Under the pieces are notes generated by a model. That model was not told the origin of the DNA, did no database searches, and saw nothing but the letters and a program-made list of their open reading frames with translations. Positions 26,823 to 38,380 of a DNA stretch of 64,000 bases are shown here, one piece after another. Location of the stretch: assembly GCF_002214565.1 (NCBI RefSeq), contig NZ_CP015106.1:1488001-1552000 (forward strand), read 5' to 3'. Numbering within the stretch: the first letter of the stretch is position 1; every line of letters begins with the position of its first letter. Position numbers and translations under genes: made by a program. This DNA is from Thermococcus radiotolerans. GTDB lineage: Archaea > Methanobacteriota_B > Thermococci > Thermococcales > Thermococcaceae.

Positions 26823-27584
26823 TGAGCTCCTTCAGGTCCTTTACGGGAGCAAATTCTCTTTTCAGCATCATAAGCTCCCTATCCCCAACGGTTGACTGAT
26901 CCACTATAAGGAGCACCGTCGAGCCGGCCTCCACCGCGTAGTCCCTGAGCGTCGAGAGGAACCGGAACACGGAGTGGAAGTCGTTGTAGAGTATCAGAAC
27001 CTCAAGGCAGTCTATGACGACCAGCCTCCCCCCGCTCTGCAGGAACTTCACCGCGCTGTCCAGGATTACGTGGAGCTTCGTGGGGCCGACGCCGCTTTCA
27101 CTAGCCTGGGTTATCCAGAGGGCCTGGACACGGTCGCAGAACTCTTTGTACTTCCAAGGGCTTCTTGTCACCACTAGCGCCGGAACCTCGCAACTTCCGA
27201 GAAACTCAAAGATCTCATCGCGTTCCCCTAGGTACAGAAAGCCTCCAGGAGGAAGGTTTCCGTCGCGGATTTCTCCGGACGGAAGGGGAAATATCCTCCG
27301 CTCAACACTACGGATGTAGTTTATGATGCCGTACGCGACCCCAACTATCGAGAAGAAGTAGAGCGCTCCCTCTAGCGGCGCGAAGGATTCCGGATTGGCA
27401 GCGAAGTCGTCAGCCACATCCATAAGTCGCCCGATGGATGCCAGGAGAAGGGAGAAGGCAGTGACGACCAGAAAACGGTTCAATGGCTCCTCGTAGCGGT
27501 TGATCCGCCTGAGGGCATAGAACGCTGCATAGCCTATCACCAAAAGGAGAATGACGTCCGAGATGAAGACCAGCGGGGGCACCA

Positions 27585-27585
<1 letters not shown>
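26806..27585 (-). CDS. DUF835 family membrane protein
   Basis: 259-residue protein. The N-terminal third has three or four membrane helices (starting [19 protein letters not shown]). The C-terminal part is a soluble alpha/beta domain resembling DUF835, with [14 protein letters not shown], a [10 protein letters not shown] segment, [19 protein letters not shown] and [11 protein letters not shown]. This domain looks RecA- or Rossmann-like but has no Walker lysine that I can find. DUF835 proteins are common in Thermococcales and have no assigned role. The start, ATG 27585, overlaps the kae1 stop as TGATG, so the genes are translationally coupled. Confidence 0.8.
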
Positions 27586-29153
<1,568 letters not shown>

Positions 29154-29171
29154 TTATAAAAAAGATGAGGC

Positions 29172-30488
29172 TCAGCACCTCGCGAGCCAGGCGAGGGCTT
29201 TGGCGGCCCGCTCGGGGGTCGGGAAGTTCTTGACCCCATGCCCCTCCAGCAGCTGGACCCCGTCCCTTACGAGCTCTCCGGCCATGAAGTTGACGATGAC
29301 CGGCTTGTCGCAGTCGGCCTCGATTACCGCCCGGGCTATCTCCTCGCTGGGCAGGAATATGGGCGGCACGCAGATGACGAGGAGGGAATCCACGTTCCCA
29401 TCCCTGCAAACGACCTCGATGGTTTTCCTGTACCTCTCGTAGTCGGCATCCGCTATCAGGTCTATCGGGTTCTTCACCGAGCACTGGGGCGGGAGGAAGG
29501 AGCGGAGTTCATTGACGGTTTCATCGCTCAGCCTGGCCATCTCAAGGCCCAATCTTTCGAGCTTGTCCGTTGCGAGAACGCCCGGGCCGCCAGAGTTGGT
29601 GATGACCACCACGCGCTTTCCGGCTTTGGAATACATCTCGAAGGCCTTCGCGGCATCGAAGAGTTCCTCCATCTCCTCAACCTCGATGGCGCCGGCCTGC
29701 TTGAAGGCCGCGCGGTAAATCTCGTAGCTCCCCGCGAGCGAGCCGGTGTGAGAAGCGGCCGCCCTGGCCCCGCCAGCGCTCTTGCCGGCCTTGAGGATTA
29801 TGACGGGCTTTCTTTTAGTGGCATAGCGGAGCGCCTTCAAAAACCGCCGGCCATCTTTAACTCCCTCGATGTAGAGCGCTATCGCCTTCGTGTTCTCGTC
29901 GTCGGCGAAGTACTTCAAAAAGTCGCTCTCGTTCAAATCGGATGCGTTTCCATAGGAAACGAAGGCCGAAAAGCCGATGCCCTCGTCGTTGCCCATCGCC
30001 AAAGCCGCCCCTCCAAAGGCACCGCTCTGGCTGATGAGGGTCAGCCCTCCGAGCCTAACGCGAACCTCAAAGGAGCCGAAGAACTTCCCGTGGACACCGA
30101 AGATGCCGGCGCAGTTCGGTCCGATGATTCTGACGCTGTGCTTTCTCGCCTTTTCAACCAGCTCGCGCTCAAGATCAGCGTTCCCAACCTCCGAGAAGCC
30201 GGCGCTTATGACGACGGCGCCCTTGATTAGAGGGCCGATATCATCAATGAGCCCCGGCACGAACTTTGCCGGAATCGCGATTATGGCGGTATCAACGGGT
30301 TCCTCAAGCCCCCCACGGATTTCGAAGGTTCTCCCTGCGACCTCGACGGTTCCACCCTTCGGGTTGACCGGGATTATCTTTCCCTCGAAGCCGCCCTCGA
30401 CGATGTTTCTTAGGATTTCGTACGCTATGGCCCCCTTTTTGAACGAGCCGAACACCGCGACGCTGGAAGGATAAAAGAAGAAGTCCAT
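29172..30488 (-). CDS. ADP-forming acyl-CoA synthetase, alpha subunit (orphan)
   Basis: 438-residue alpha subunit of the NDP-forming acetyl/acyl-CoA synthetase family, which couples acyl-CoA cleavage to ATP synthesis in peptide fermentation. CoA-binding Rossmann start: FFYPSSVAVFGSFKKGA, where the usual GAS is GSF. Later ISQSGAFGGAAL and the phosphorylated histidine in AASHTGSLAGSYEI (about His247). No beta subunit is adjacent. It matches TK2127 from memory, one of five alpha paralogues in T. kodakarensis, whose substrate I do not know. It starts at the base after the upstream gene's stop (TGA-ATG), in an operon with an exported protein. Confidence 0.88.
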   Translation of the reverse strand: MDFFFYPSSVAVFGSFKKGAIAYEILRNIVEGGFEGKIIPVNPKGGTVEVAGRTFEIRGGLEEPVDTAIIAIPAKFVPGLIDDIGPLIKGAVVISAGFSEVGNADLERELVEKARKHSVRIIGPNCAGIFGVHGKFFGSFEVRVRLGGLTLISQSGAFGGAALAMGNDEGIGFSAFVSYGNASDLNESDFLKYFADDENTKAIALYIEGVKDGRRFLKALRYATKRKPVIILKAGKSAGGARAAASHTGSLAGSYEIYRAAFKQAGAIEVEEMEELFDAAKAFEMYSKAGKRVVVITNSGGPGVLATDKLERLGLEMARLSDETVNELRSFLPPQCSVKNPIDLIADADYERYRKTIEVVCRDGNVDSLLVICVPPIFLPSEEIARAVIEADCDKPVIVNFMAGELVRDGVQLLEGHGVKNFPTPERAAKALAWLARC

Positions 30489-31682
30489 TCACTCACCTCC
30501 ACCCTCATCTTCCTCAGGGGACTCCTGCTCCTCAGATTCGGGGGAAGGCTCTTCCTCCCCGGGCTCCTCAGGCTCGGTCTCCGTTTCTTCCTTGGTCCCC
30601 CGTCTCTTCACTACGATGAGGACGGCCACCACAACGAGGACAGCCGCGATTCCGTAGGCGTAGAACCGGTAGGTTGACTTCTTCTCGGTTACAGTTATTA
30701 TGATGGTGTGGTCCGGAGCGACAACGTAGCTGCCGCCCACGACGGAGATGCTGTCGAATGCACCGGGGAGCTTCACCATCGCCTTCCATATCTTTTCAGA
30801 AGACGTCTCCTTGTAGGCAACCTCCGGCCTGGCGATGCCTATAACCACCAGGGAGCCGTTTTCCTGGCGGGTGTCGATGCTCATTATGTTCATCGTGGCC
30901 TTGAAGCTCGCGAGGAGCTGGCTGATTATCACGGGGGTCGCGTTGGCGCCAGTGAAGGTCGCGTTGAACTGGACGTAGCCCTCGTGGGGGTCGTACTGAA
31001 GGGATATCTCCTTCCTGGTGGCGTTTAGGAACCTAACGTACGAGTATACGCGGGTGTAGAGCTCTATCAGGGGGATAAAGTCCCCGTTGTTCCACACGGC
31101 AACGTTGTCGCTCAGGTCGTCCGGAACGGGAGCGAGGTTGGCTATCTCGTAGTCCTGCGGGAGGATGAGGGTGAGCCTGTTCCATGTGTAGTCGAAGACG
31201 TGGCCCTTGTACACGAAGTCCAGGTTTCCGGTAGCGGGACACCGGAGCGTCTTTCCATCGCTGACGAGGAAGTTCGTAACCGCGAAGGTCACGACGGCGG
31301 ACCAGTTGTCAAGGACCTTAACAGGCCCCCCAGACGGGAGGTATATTGTGCTGCTTACGTTGGCCGCTTCGTATCTCTTCTCAAGGTTGTCCTTCATGTT
31401 GTCGTAGACCAGCTCCTTCACAAAGCTCTTGAACTCCTCGTTGGCTGCGGTTGTGTTGTTGGAGGCCAAATAGTCGAAGTAGGCCCTGTAATGCGGATCT
31501 GTGAGAACCACGTACATCTTGAACGTCCCGAGCCACGTCGAGGTGTTCTCAATGACAACTGGAGCAACCTTGATGGTCATGTCTATCTTGAAGAGAGGCT
31601 GGGCGTTGCCTGCGGCCCCGACCTCACCGGCGAGCGGAGTGAGGAGAAGAACGATGAGTATGAGCGCCACGAATCGCCTCAT
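30489..31682 (-). CDS. Exported, membrane-anchored protein with acidic tail, unknown function
   Basis: 397-residue protein with signal peptide (MRRFVALILIVLLLTPLAGE), an extracellular domain with several N-x-T/S sequons, and one C-terminal membrane helix (FYAYGIAAVLVVVAVLIVV). The cytoplasmic tail of about 40 residues is very rich in Glu and Pro. I do not recognise the ectodomain. GGAGGTGATT precedes ATG 31682. It is directly followed, without a gap, by the acyl-CoA synthetase alpha gene. This odd pairing of a surface protein with a soluble enzyme subunit hints at linked expression only. Confidence 0.8.
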   Translation of the reverse strand: MRRFVALILIVLLLTPLAGEVGAAGNAQPLFKIDMTIKVAPVVIENTSTWLGTFKMYVVLTDPHYRAYFDYLASNNTTAANEEFKSFVKELVYDNMKDNLEKRYEAANVSSTIYLPSGGPVKVLDNWSAVVTFAVTNFLVSDGKTLRCPATGNLDFVYKGHVFDYTWNRLTLILPQDYEIANLAPVPDDLSDNVAVWNNGDFIPLIELYTRVYSYVRFLNATRKEISLQYDPHEGYVQFNATFTGANATPVIISQLLASFKATMNIMSIDTRQENGSLVVIGIARPEVAYKETSSEKIWKAMVKLPGAFDSISVVGGSYVVAPDHTIIITVTEKKSTYRFYAYGIAAVLVVVAVLIVVKRRGTKEETETEPEEPGEEEPSPESEEQESPEEDEGGGE

Positions 31683-31754
31683 TCAATCACCTCCACGGGA
31701 ATCTTCCACCGGCGATAAAAAAGCTTATTGGTTCCTCCGCCTAAGTTTTCCCCC

Positions 31755-32970
<1,216 letters not shown>

Positions 32971-33005
32971 GCCTTTTCTAACTTTTAAGCCCGGGGAGGC
33001 TTAAG

Positions 33006-33014
33006 ATTTATAAG
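33006..33014 (+). promoter_or_regulatory. TATA box of tRNA-Gln
   Basis: ATTTATAAG is centred about 30 bases before the first base of the mature tRNA, the usual place for an archaeal tRNA promoter. Confidence 0.65.
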
Positions 33015-33039
33015 CTCGGACTCGGCTTTTCTATCGGGC

Positions 33040-33115
33040 AGCCCCGTGGTGTAGCGGCCAAGCATGCGGGACTTTGGATCCCGCGACCCGGGTTCGAATC
33101 CCGGCGGGGCTACCA
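33040..33115 (+). tRNA. tRNA-Gln (anticodon UUG)
   Basis: A 76-base cloverleaf. The acceptor stem is AGCCCCG (33040-33046) paired with CGGGGCT. The anticodon loop is CTTTGGA between CGGGA and TCCCG, giving anticodon TTG. The T arm is CCGGG-TTCGAAT-CCCGG. The CCA end is encoded (33113-33115). No intron. Confidence 0.95.
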
Positions 33116-33749
33116 TAGAAACTTTTGCCAAGCAAAAGTTTCATCAAAGTTGGTAGCTCCTTTTGAAAGGCTGATTCCAGGTGATTTTTTTCTTTGAGTG
33201 GCTGTCTTGGAAGTGAGAACTTTCCTAGTTGTTTCCTAATTGAGGGTTTAACTTTAAAATCAACGCCTCTTGGGCGTCAAGAGAGAATAAACCCCATTTC
33301 AATAGACTTTTTCAGAGCGTTCTCGCCTGAAAATAGACATTTGACGTATAAAATCAGTCTGTATGGGGCGTTCTTTATGAGGAGTTACATGCTTTTGGTC
33401 AAGCTTTGCGCAAGCAAAGGTTGCTAGGGGTTAATGCCCCCACACCCCCAGAAACTTCACGAAGGCGAAGTTTGACCAAGTTGGTGATTCTTTTGTGAAG
33501 TGCTCTTTTGAGAGGTTTGCCTTTTTGAGTGTGCGGTTTTTAGTGAAGAATTCCTTTGAAAATGCCTTATTAAAGTGGGTTTACTTCCCCGCGCTCCGTT
33601 GGAGCGTTTTTAGAGTCAAACCCGCGTTTTCGAGGGGCTTTGAATCGTGAATTCCTGCTTGAAAATGCCTGTTGAGATTGCAAGCCTTTTCTCAGTTGGC
33701 TTTTTGGGAGGAATCGCAAACTTTGATGAAACTTTGCTAGGCAAAGTTT
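33116..33749. repeat. AT-rich gene-free stretch bounded by inverted copies of a palindromic element
   Basis: About 630 bases without a convincing gene. Element copy 1 at 33118-33153 contains GAAACTTTTG-ccaag-CAAAAGTTTC then ATCAAAGTTGG. Copy 3, inverted, at 33717-33750 contains GAAACTTTGC-tag-GCAAAGTTTC preceded by CAAACTTTGAT. Copy 2 at 33451-33484 is a diverged direct copy. A further hairpin, CTTTGC-gcaa-GCAAAG, lies at about 33405-33420. A direct pair GAATTCCTTTGAAAATGCCT (33548-33567) and a near copy (33649-33670) also occur. It has the look of a decayed element beside the tRNA. Confidence 0.65.
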
Positions 33750-34442
33750 CTAGAAAGCAAACTCCTCCACGCTGAACTCTTCCATGACCCTCTCGAAGTC
33801 CGTCTCTGGAGCGTAGGTAAAGCCGCACGTGGTGCACTTCAAAACTCCGTTCTCCTCACTTAGCGGTGAGAAGCAGACGGGACAGCGGTACTCCTCACGG
33901 CTCAGCCCCTCGTAAACCTCGTCCTTCATGACGAGCAGGTTCAGCTCGGCCTCCCAGTCCTCGTGGAGCATCCCCCAGTAGGGAGTCTCCACAGGATAGA
34001 AGTCCTCAAGAATAAGGGCGTTTATTCCGATGCCCCTAATTCCAGGGGGGAGCTTGCCGGTTGGCTCTATGCTCACCACGTACTGGTCGTAGAACTCGAT
34101 TCTCTCGGCCCTAACCGTCAGGCCGCGGGAGAGCCTTGAGCGGAGGGGAATCACCTGAAGGAAGAGGCTCTCCTTGTCAACGTCCCAGCTCGCGCTTATT
34201 GAAACGCTCCCCTTCGTGAAGAACTGAGTTATGTACCTATCATCGCGCTCCTCGCCGGCGAGGTGAAAGCCCAGCTTGCCCATGGCCCTTCCGAGGAAGT
34301 TCGGCCTTGGAAGCTTCCGATAGTTCACCAGATACTCACCTATCCAGCCGGCCAAGGGCATAGAATAGCCTATGAACGCCTGCCTCTGAACCCGCAGGTA
34401 GGCCACGCTGGGCAGTAATTTGAACCCTGAGTTCATCCCCAT
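33750..34442 (-). CDS. Protein with C-terminal zinc ribbon, unknown function
   Basis: About 230 residues. The last 45 hold a zinc ribbon with CPVC and CTTC pairs 16 residues apart. The N-terminal 180 residues are unrecognised, with a GYSMPLAGWIGEYL segment and mixed beta structure. It has its own promoter: ATATATAT at about 34463-34472 on this strand lies 26 bases before ATG 34442, which fits a leaderless transcript. ATG 34436 is the alternative start. It follows the DP2 gene downstream on the same strand, but with this separate promoter. Its stop overlaps the inverted element described for 33116-33749. Confidence 0.7.
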   Translation of the reverse strand: MGMNSGFKLLPSVAYLRVQRQAFIGYSMPLAGWIGEYLVNYRKLPRPNFLGRAMGKLGFHLAGEERDDRYITQFFTKGSVSISASWDVDKESLFLQVIPLRSRLSRGLTVRAERIEFYDQYVVSIEPTGKLPPGIRGIGINALILEDFYPVETPYWGMLHEDWEAELNLLVMKDEVYEGLSREEYRCPVCFSPLSEENGVLKCTTCGFTYAPETDFERVMEEFSVEEFAF

Positions 34443-34485
34443 CAAAGAAAGAGCGACGTAATGATATATATGATTAACGGAAAGG

Positions 34486-37400
34486 CTAAGAACCGAAGAA
34501 CTCGTCGAGGCTTATGCCCTTCTTTTTCTTCTTCATGGCCGCCTTTTCCTTCTTGACTGCTTTTTCAAACCCCTGTGAGGGCTTTATCTTCTTTTCAGAG
34601 CGCTTGGAGGTCTTCTTGGATTCCTTCTTTTTCTCGGTCTTAGCACTCTTCTTGAGTTTCCCGTTTGCCCTCAGCTCGTCGAGGTAGCCGTTCCTCCCGT
34701 TGGATTTGCCCGTCCTTTCCTTTATCATCTTCTCGCATACATCGGCTGAAAAGCCCATCAGGGTTCTCTGCCGCTCGGGGAAGACGTTCTCGAAGAGGGA
34801 CTTTATGTCCTTCTCGGTCAGGCATATCCTCTGCCTCGTGTAGTCTAGGACGCTGTACTTCGTAACGAGCATCTTGGCGGTCGGAAGGTACTTCTCTATG
34901 GCGCCTTTGCTGACGGTAAGGACTATTTTACCGCCGCACTTGGGACACTTGCCGGTCAGCGGAGGCCTTCTGTATTTGGTGTTGCACTTCACACAGCGGA
35001 ACTCCTGCCGAGTGAAGCTCCTCAGGTTGCCCCTCAAGTCCGGAACGAGGTGGGAGTTGATTATCGTCTCGGCCACGTGGTGCTCATCAACCGCCCTTAT
35101 GCGTTCCGCCAGGGCCAACTGGCGCTCCACCTTCTCGACCATATCGCCGAGCTGTTTGTACAGGCTCATCTTCGGGCCGAGGCCGATGTCGTCCGTGTCG
35201 TGGGTAAACTTCAGGCCCTCGTACATCTCCGGCTTGCCTAGCCTGTCCTCCACACGCTCGATGAACTTAATCTCCTTCGGGGACTTCATCTCATAGGTGG
35301 CGCCGTAGAATTCCAGTGGATAGTAGCGGACGACGTCCATGTTGTGAACCTCACTGTCAACCTCGCGCGGGTCGAGACGGGTGGTGACGACCAGCGGCGC
35401 GTCCATCTTGCCGCCGCGCTTCTCAGGGAGGTAGTACTTGCTGAAGTTGAGCAGGGCATCGAGGAGGAGCATCACGGCATCTTCGTCGCCGTCGCAGTTC
35501 CTCCTCTTCGCCGCGTGATAATACGGGTGTGCATAACCTACGAGGACGTCGGAGAAGCCTATTATCCTGCCTATGATTCCAGCGGAGGTATGTGGAGCCA
35601 AACCGATAACGAGATGGCCGACGAGGTCTTCCATCTTCTCGGCGTTGTAGAACCTCGGCAGGCCGTAGAACTTCTCCAGGAGGTCGTCTATGAAGCGGGC
35701 CACCTTGAGGAGGTACCTTCCAGCCTCGTAGGGCAGTATGACGTCCTGAACGCGGAGCTCGAGTATCTGGTCGTCCCTCTCCAGGGGCTTGCCCTCGAAG
35801 TCGTGGGTGTAGCCGAGTTCGCGGAGCTTTTCAACGCTCGTGCCTATCTCCTTTGGCTTGAAGTGGGTTATCGGGGCGTCGGTGGCGTCGAAACGAATGG
35901 TGCCGTCTTTAAAGACGTAGACGTCGTTTTTAGCCCTCAGCAGGCCCTTCTCCAGGGGCTCGGCCATCTTGTAGCCCGAGGTCATACCCTGGACGCCCTT
36001 GAGCTTGTCGATGCCGTAGACCTTGACGTTCTCCATCGCCGCGCGGAGAAGTTCGGAGGGCTTTATGGTCCTCCTCGCGTAGGGCTTCAGCTCCATGCCG
36101 CACTTGGGACAGCGGAAGTCGAAGTTCTCGGCCTCGTCCTGGGAGTAGTCGACGTTGCACTTGGCACAGTGCCAGAGGAGTTCCTTCCTCGTTCCACAGC
36201 GCGGGCAGATGTGCTCCGGCCCGATGTGGCCGCAACTAGGGCACTTGAAGAAGGCTATCTCCACGCTCGTTACCTTTCCTTCCTCGGCGGCCTTCTTGAT
36301 GTCCCTGCTCGAGCCGCCGGCGAGACCGATCGGGAAGAGAACCTGAACGGGCGGCTTCATCTTCCTCTCCTTGGCCTTCTCGGGCCGGCCCATGCGAGCT
36401 CCGATCCAGCTTATCCCCCTGTCACGGAGCTTTATCCGGTTGTTTTCGTTGATGATGTCTATGGTGGTGTGGAAGGGCTTCGCCTTGAACTCCCATTCGA
36501 GGTTGCCGAGAGGCGTGAGCAGGGCGGCACTCCACGGATAATCGACCACTATAACCTTCTTCCTGTCCCCAGTTCTCTCAAGCCTGTGGGGGAGGCCGAG
36601 AAGTTCAAGGTAGCGTTTGATTCTGGCGTCGTTCTCCAAAACTATTTTTCTCGCGAACTTGTTCTTCATGTGCTCGTCCCACTCGATCTGAGCACCGACC
36701 AGAGCCCTCTGGAGCTCCTCAACTTCCTCTGGCCCCAGGGTGTTCCAGTAGAGGGTGTAATAAGGGTGAAGGGGAACATCGAGAACCTTTGATATGTGTA
36801 TGGCATCCTCGACGCTCGGCCTCACGCGGAGCGGGTCCCTCAGGAGGTTCCCGAGAAAGTCCGGATCGAGTTCGATGTATTCCGCGGCCTCCTCGATGGC
36901 GTCGCGCGGATTGTCTTCAAAGGGCCTGAGCTCAACCTCGTAGGTCTCGGCCATCGCCCTGGCGAACTCCTGGATCCACCATTCCTCGGCATAGTTGGCC
37001 GGGAGAAGCGTCTGGTTGTTCTCCACGAAGTCTCCAAAGTTGACCAGCGCGTCGCCAACGTAGAGTATCTCCTCGATTTTATCCCTTATTCTAAGGGCGG
37101 TCTGGTAATCGTCCACCCTTATCACGCTTCCGTCCTTGAGCTTGACTATGGGCCCCTCAACCGTCGTTGCGGGCGTCACTATACACCCCTTGCCCGGCCT
37201 TTCCGTCTTCATCTGAGTTCCAATCGCTATGAACTCGTCGAGGACGAGCATGGTGGCGGGATTGACGCTCCAGGTGGCGAATCCACTGACGCGAGAGCGG
37301 CCATATCTGAGCCTGAAGCCGCCGTTCCTCGACGGCTCGGCGAAGAGCGGCCTTCCACCGATTATCTCCTTCGTGTACTTTTTGTTGGGGGCTATGTTTG

Positions 37401-38379
37401 CCCTAAAGCGCTCATAGAGTTCGTAGTAGAAGCCCTTCTCAACTTTCTCCTCAATCCCTTCCTTTGCACCGAAATCCTCGGCCTTGGACTCTGTGGGCTT
37501 GGAATCCTCCGCCTTCTTGCCCTTCTCCTTGGCCTCGACGAACTCCTTTATCCAGTCCCAGCCGTCAACACCCATCTTGTCTATGTACTTGACGAGCTTC
37601 TTCGCCTTCTGAAGGACACCCTCGGCCAAGACGAGAATCGCACCGCCGCGAAGGTGGTTGGTCTCAACGCCAGGGACGTCCCTGTGGGAAACCTCAACTT
37701 TATCGGTCTCTTCGCCGGTTATCTCGATGGGAATGTTCTTCATGGCCAGCCTTACTTCATCCGCTTCCGGATGGTACTGCAGCCTCGTAACGGCGCGGTG
37801 ATAGAGGTCTATCTCCTCTACCATCCTCTCTATGTGCTTCTCGCTGGGCTTGAAGCGGTCGAGGCCGAGCTTTTTGCGAACGTAATCCCCAACGAGGACG
37901 CTTAAAGCTTGAGCGGTTCCACCCGAACTCCTTATCGGGCCAGCGTAGTAGAGGGCCAGGTATTCGCTGTTGTCGGCCCACTCGTTGCGCTTGATTTTAA
38001 CATCGGCTATTCCCTCCAGGGGGGCGGAAACGATACCCTCCGTGAGTATCGCGAGTGCCGTTCTCACCGCCTGCTCAGCATAGCGCTCCTTGCTCCCAAG
38101 GTCGCCGAACTTTCCGTCTATAATCTCATCAACGACCTTGAGGGCCGCAAGCTCCTTTCCGTACTCCTTGACGAGGACGCGTATCCTCTCGGCCACACCC
38201 TTCGGGCCGACGAGGCTCTCAACACGGCCGGCCATGTCGGTCGCCTGGGGCACTTCGACCTCGAGGCTGGGGTCCTTTCCCTGCTCGCGGGCCTTTCTCG
38301 CTATCTCGTAGGCCCTGTCTATCTCGCGCTGGAGGGATTCGAAGTAAGCCTTCATTTCAGGGGAATGTATCTCGCCCAT
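34486..38379 (-). CDS. polC: DNA polymerase II (family D) large subunit DP2
   Basis: Catalytic subunit of the archaeal replicative D-family polymerase, about 1,297 residues. The catalytic double-psi barrel carries the acidic motif RRNCDGDEDAVM near residue 960. Zinc-binding CPSC/CPRC, CAKC and CPKC clusters lie near residues 710-770, and another (CVKCNTKY then CPKCGG) lies near 1170. The C-terminus is Lys-rich and ends ISLDEFFGS, a PCNA-binding-like motif. The intein found in some Pyrococcus DP2 genes is absent. I take ATG 38379 as start, one base after the DP1 stop and behind GAGGGTG. GTG 38394 is possible. Confidence 0.97.
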   Translation of the reverse strand: MGEIHSPEMKAYFESLQREIDRAYEIARKAREQGKDPSLEVEVPQATDMAGRVESLVGPKGVAERIRVLVKEYGKELAALKVVDEIIDGKFGDLGSKERYAEQAVRTALAILTEGIVSAPLEGIADVKIKRNEWADNSEYLALYYAGPIRSSGGTAQALSVLVGDYVRKKLGLDRFKPSEKHIERMVEEIDLYHRAVTRLQYHPEADEVRLAMKNIPIEITGEETDKVEVSHRDVPGVETNHLRGGAILVLAEGVLQKAKKLVKYIDKMGVDGWDWIKEFVEAKEKGKKAEDSKPTESKAEDFGAKEGIEEKVEKGFYYELYERFRANIAPNKKYTKEIIGGRPLFAEPSRNGGFRLRYGRSRVSGFATWSVNPATMLVLDEFIAIGTQMKTERPGKGCIVTPATTVEGPIVKLKDGSVIRVDDYQTALRIRDKIEEILYVGDALVNFGDFVENNQTLLPANYAEEWWIQEFARAMAETYEVELRPFEDNPRDAIEEAAEYIELDPDFLGNLLRDPLRVRPSVEDAIHISKVLDVPLHPYYTLYWNTLGPEEVEELQRALVGAQIEWDEHMKNKFARKIVLENDARIKRYLELLGLPHRLERTGDRKKVIVVDYPWSAALLTPLGNLEWEFKAKPFHTTIDIINENNRIKLRDRGISWIGARMGRPEKAKERKMKPPVQVLFPIGLAGGSSRDIKKAAEEGKVTSVEIAFFKCPSCGHIGPEHICPRCGTRKELLWHCAKCNVDYSQDEAENFDFRCPKCGMELKPYARRTIKPSELLRAAMENVKVYGIDKLKGVQGMTSGYKMAEPLEKGLLRAKNDVYVFKDGTIRFDATDAPITHFKPKEIGTSVEKLRELGYTHDFEGKPLERDDQILELRVQDVILPYEAGRYLLKVARFIDDLLEKFYGLPRFYNAEKMEDLVGHLVIGLAPHTSAGIIGRIIGFSDVLVGYAHPYYHAAKRRNCDGDEDAVMLLLDALLNFSKYYLPEKRGGKMDAPLVVTTRLDPREVDSEVHNMDVVRYYPLEFYGATYEMKSPKEIKFIERVEDRLGKPEMYEGLKFTHDTDDIGLGPKMSLYKQLGDMVEKVERQLALAERIRAVDEHHVAETIINSHLVPDLRGNLRSFTRQEFRCVKCNTKYRRPPLTGKCPKCGGKIVLTVSKGAIEKYLPTAKMLVTKYSVLDYTRQRICLTEKDIKSLFENVFPERQRTLMGFSADVCEKMIKERTGKSNGRNGYLDELRANGKLKKSAKTEKKKESKKTSKRSEKKIKPSQGFEKAVKKEKAAMKKKKKGISLDEFFGS

Positions 38380-38380
38380 C

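Noticed and set aside
33040-33750. tRNA-Gln as an integration site with a duplicated 3' end
   Set aside because: I looked for a second copy of the tRNA 3' part (TTCGAATCCCGGCGGGG) downstream and found none before 33750.
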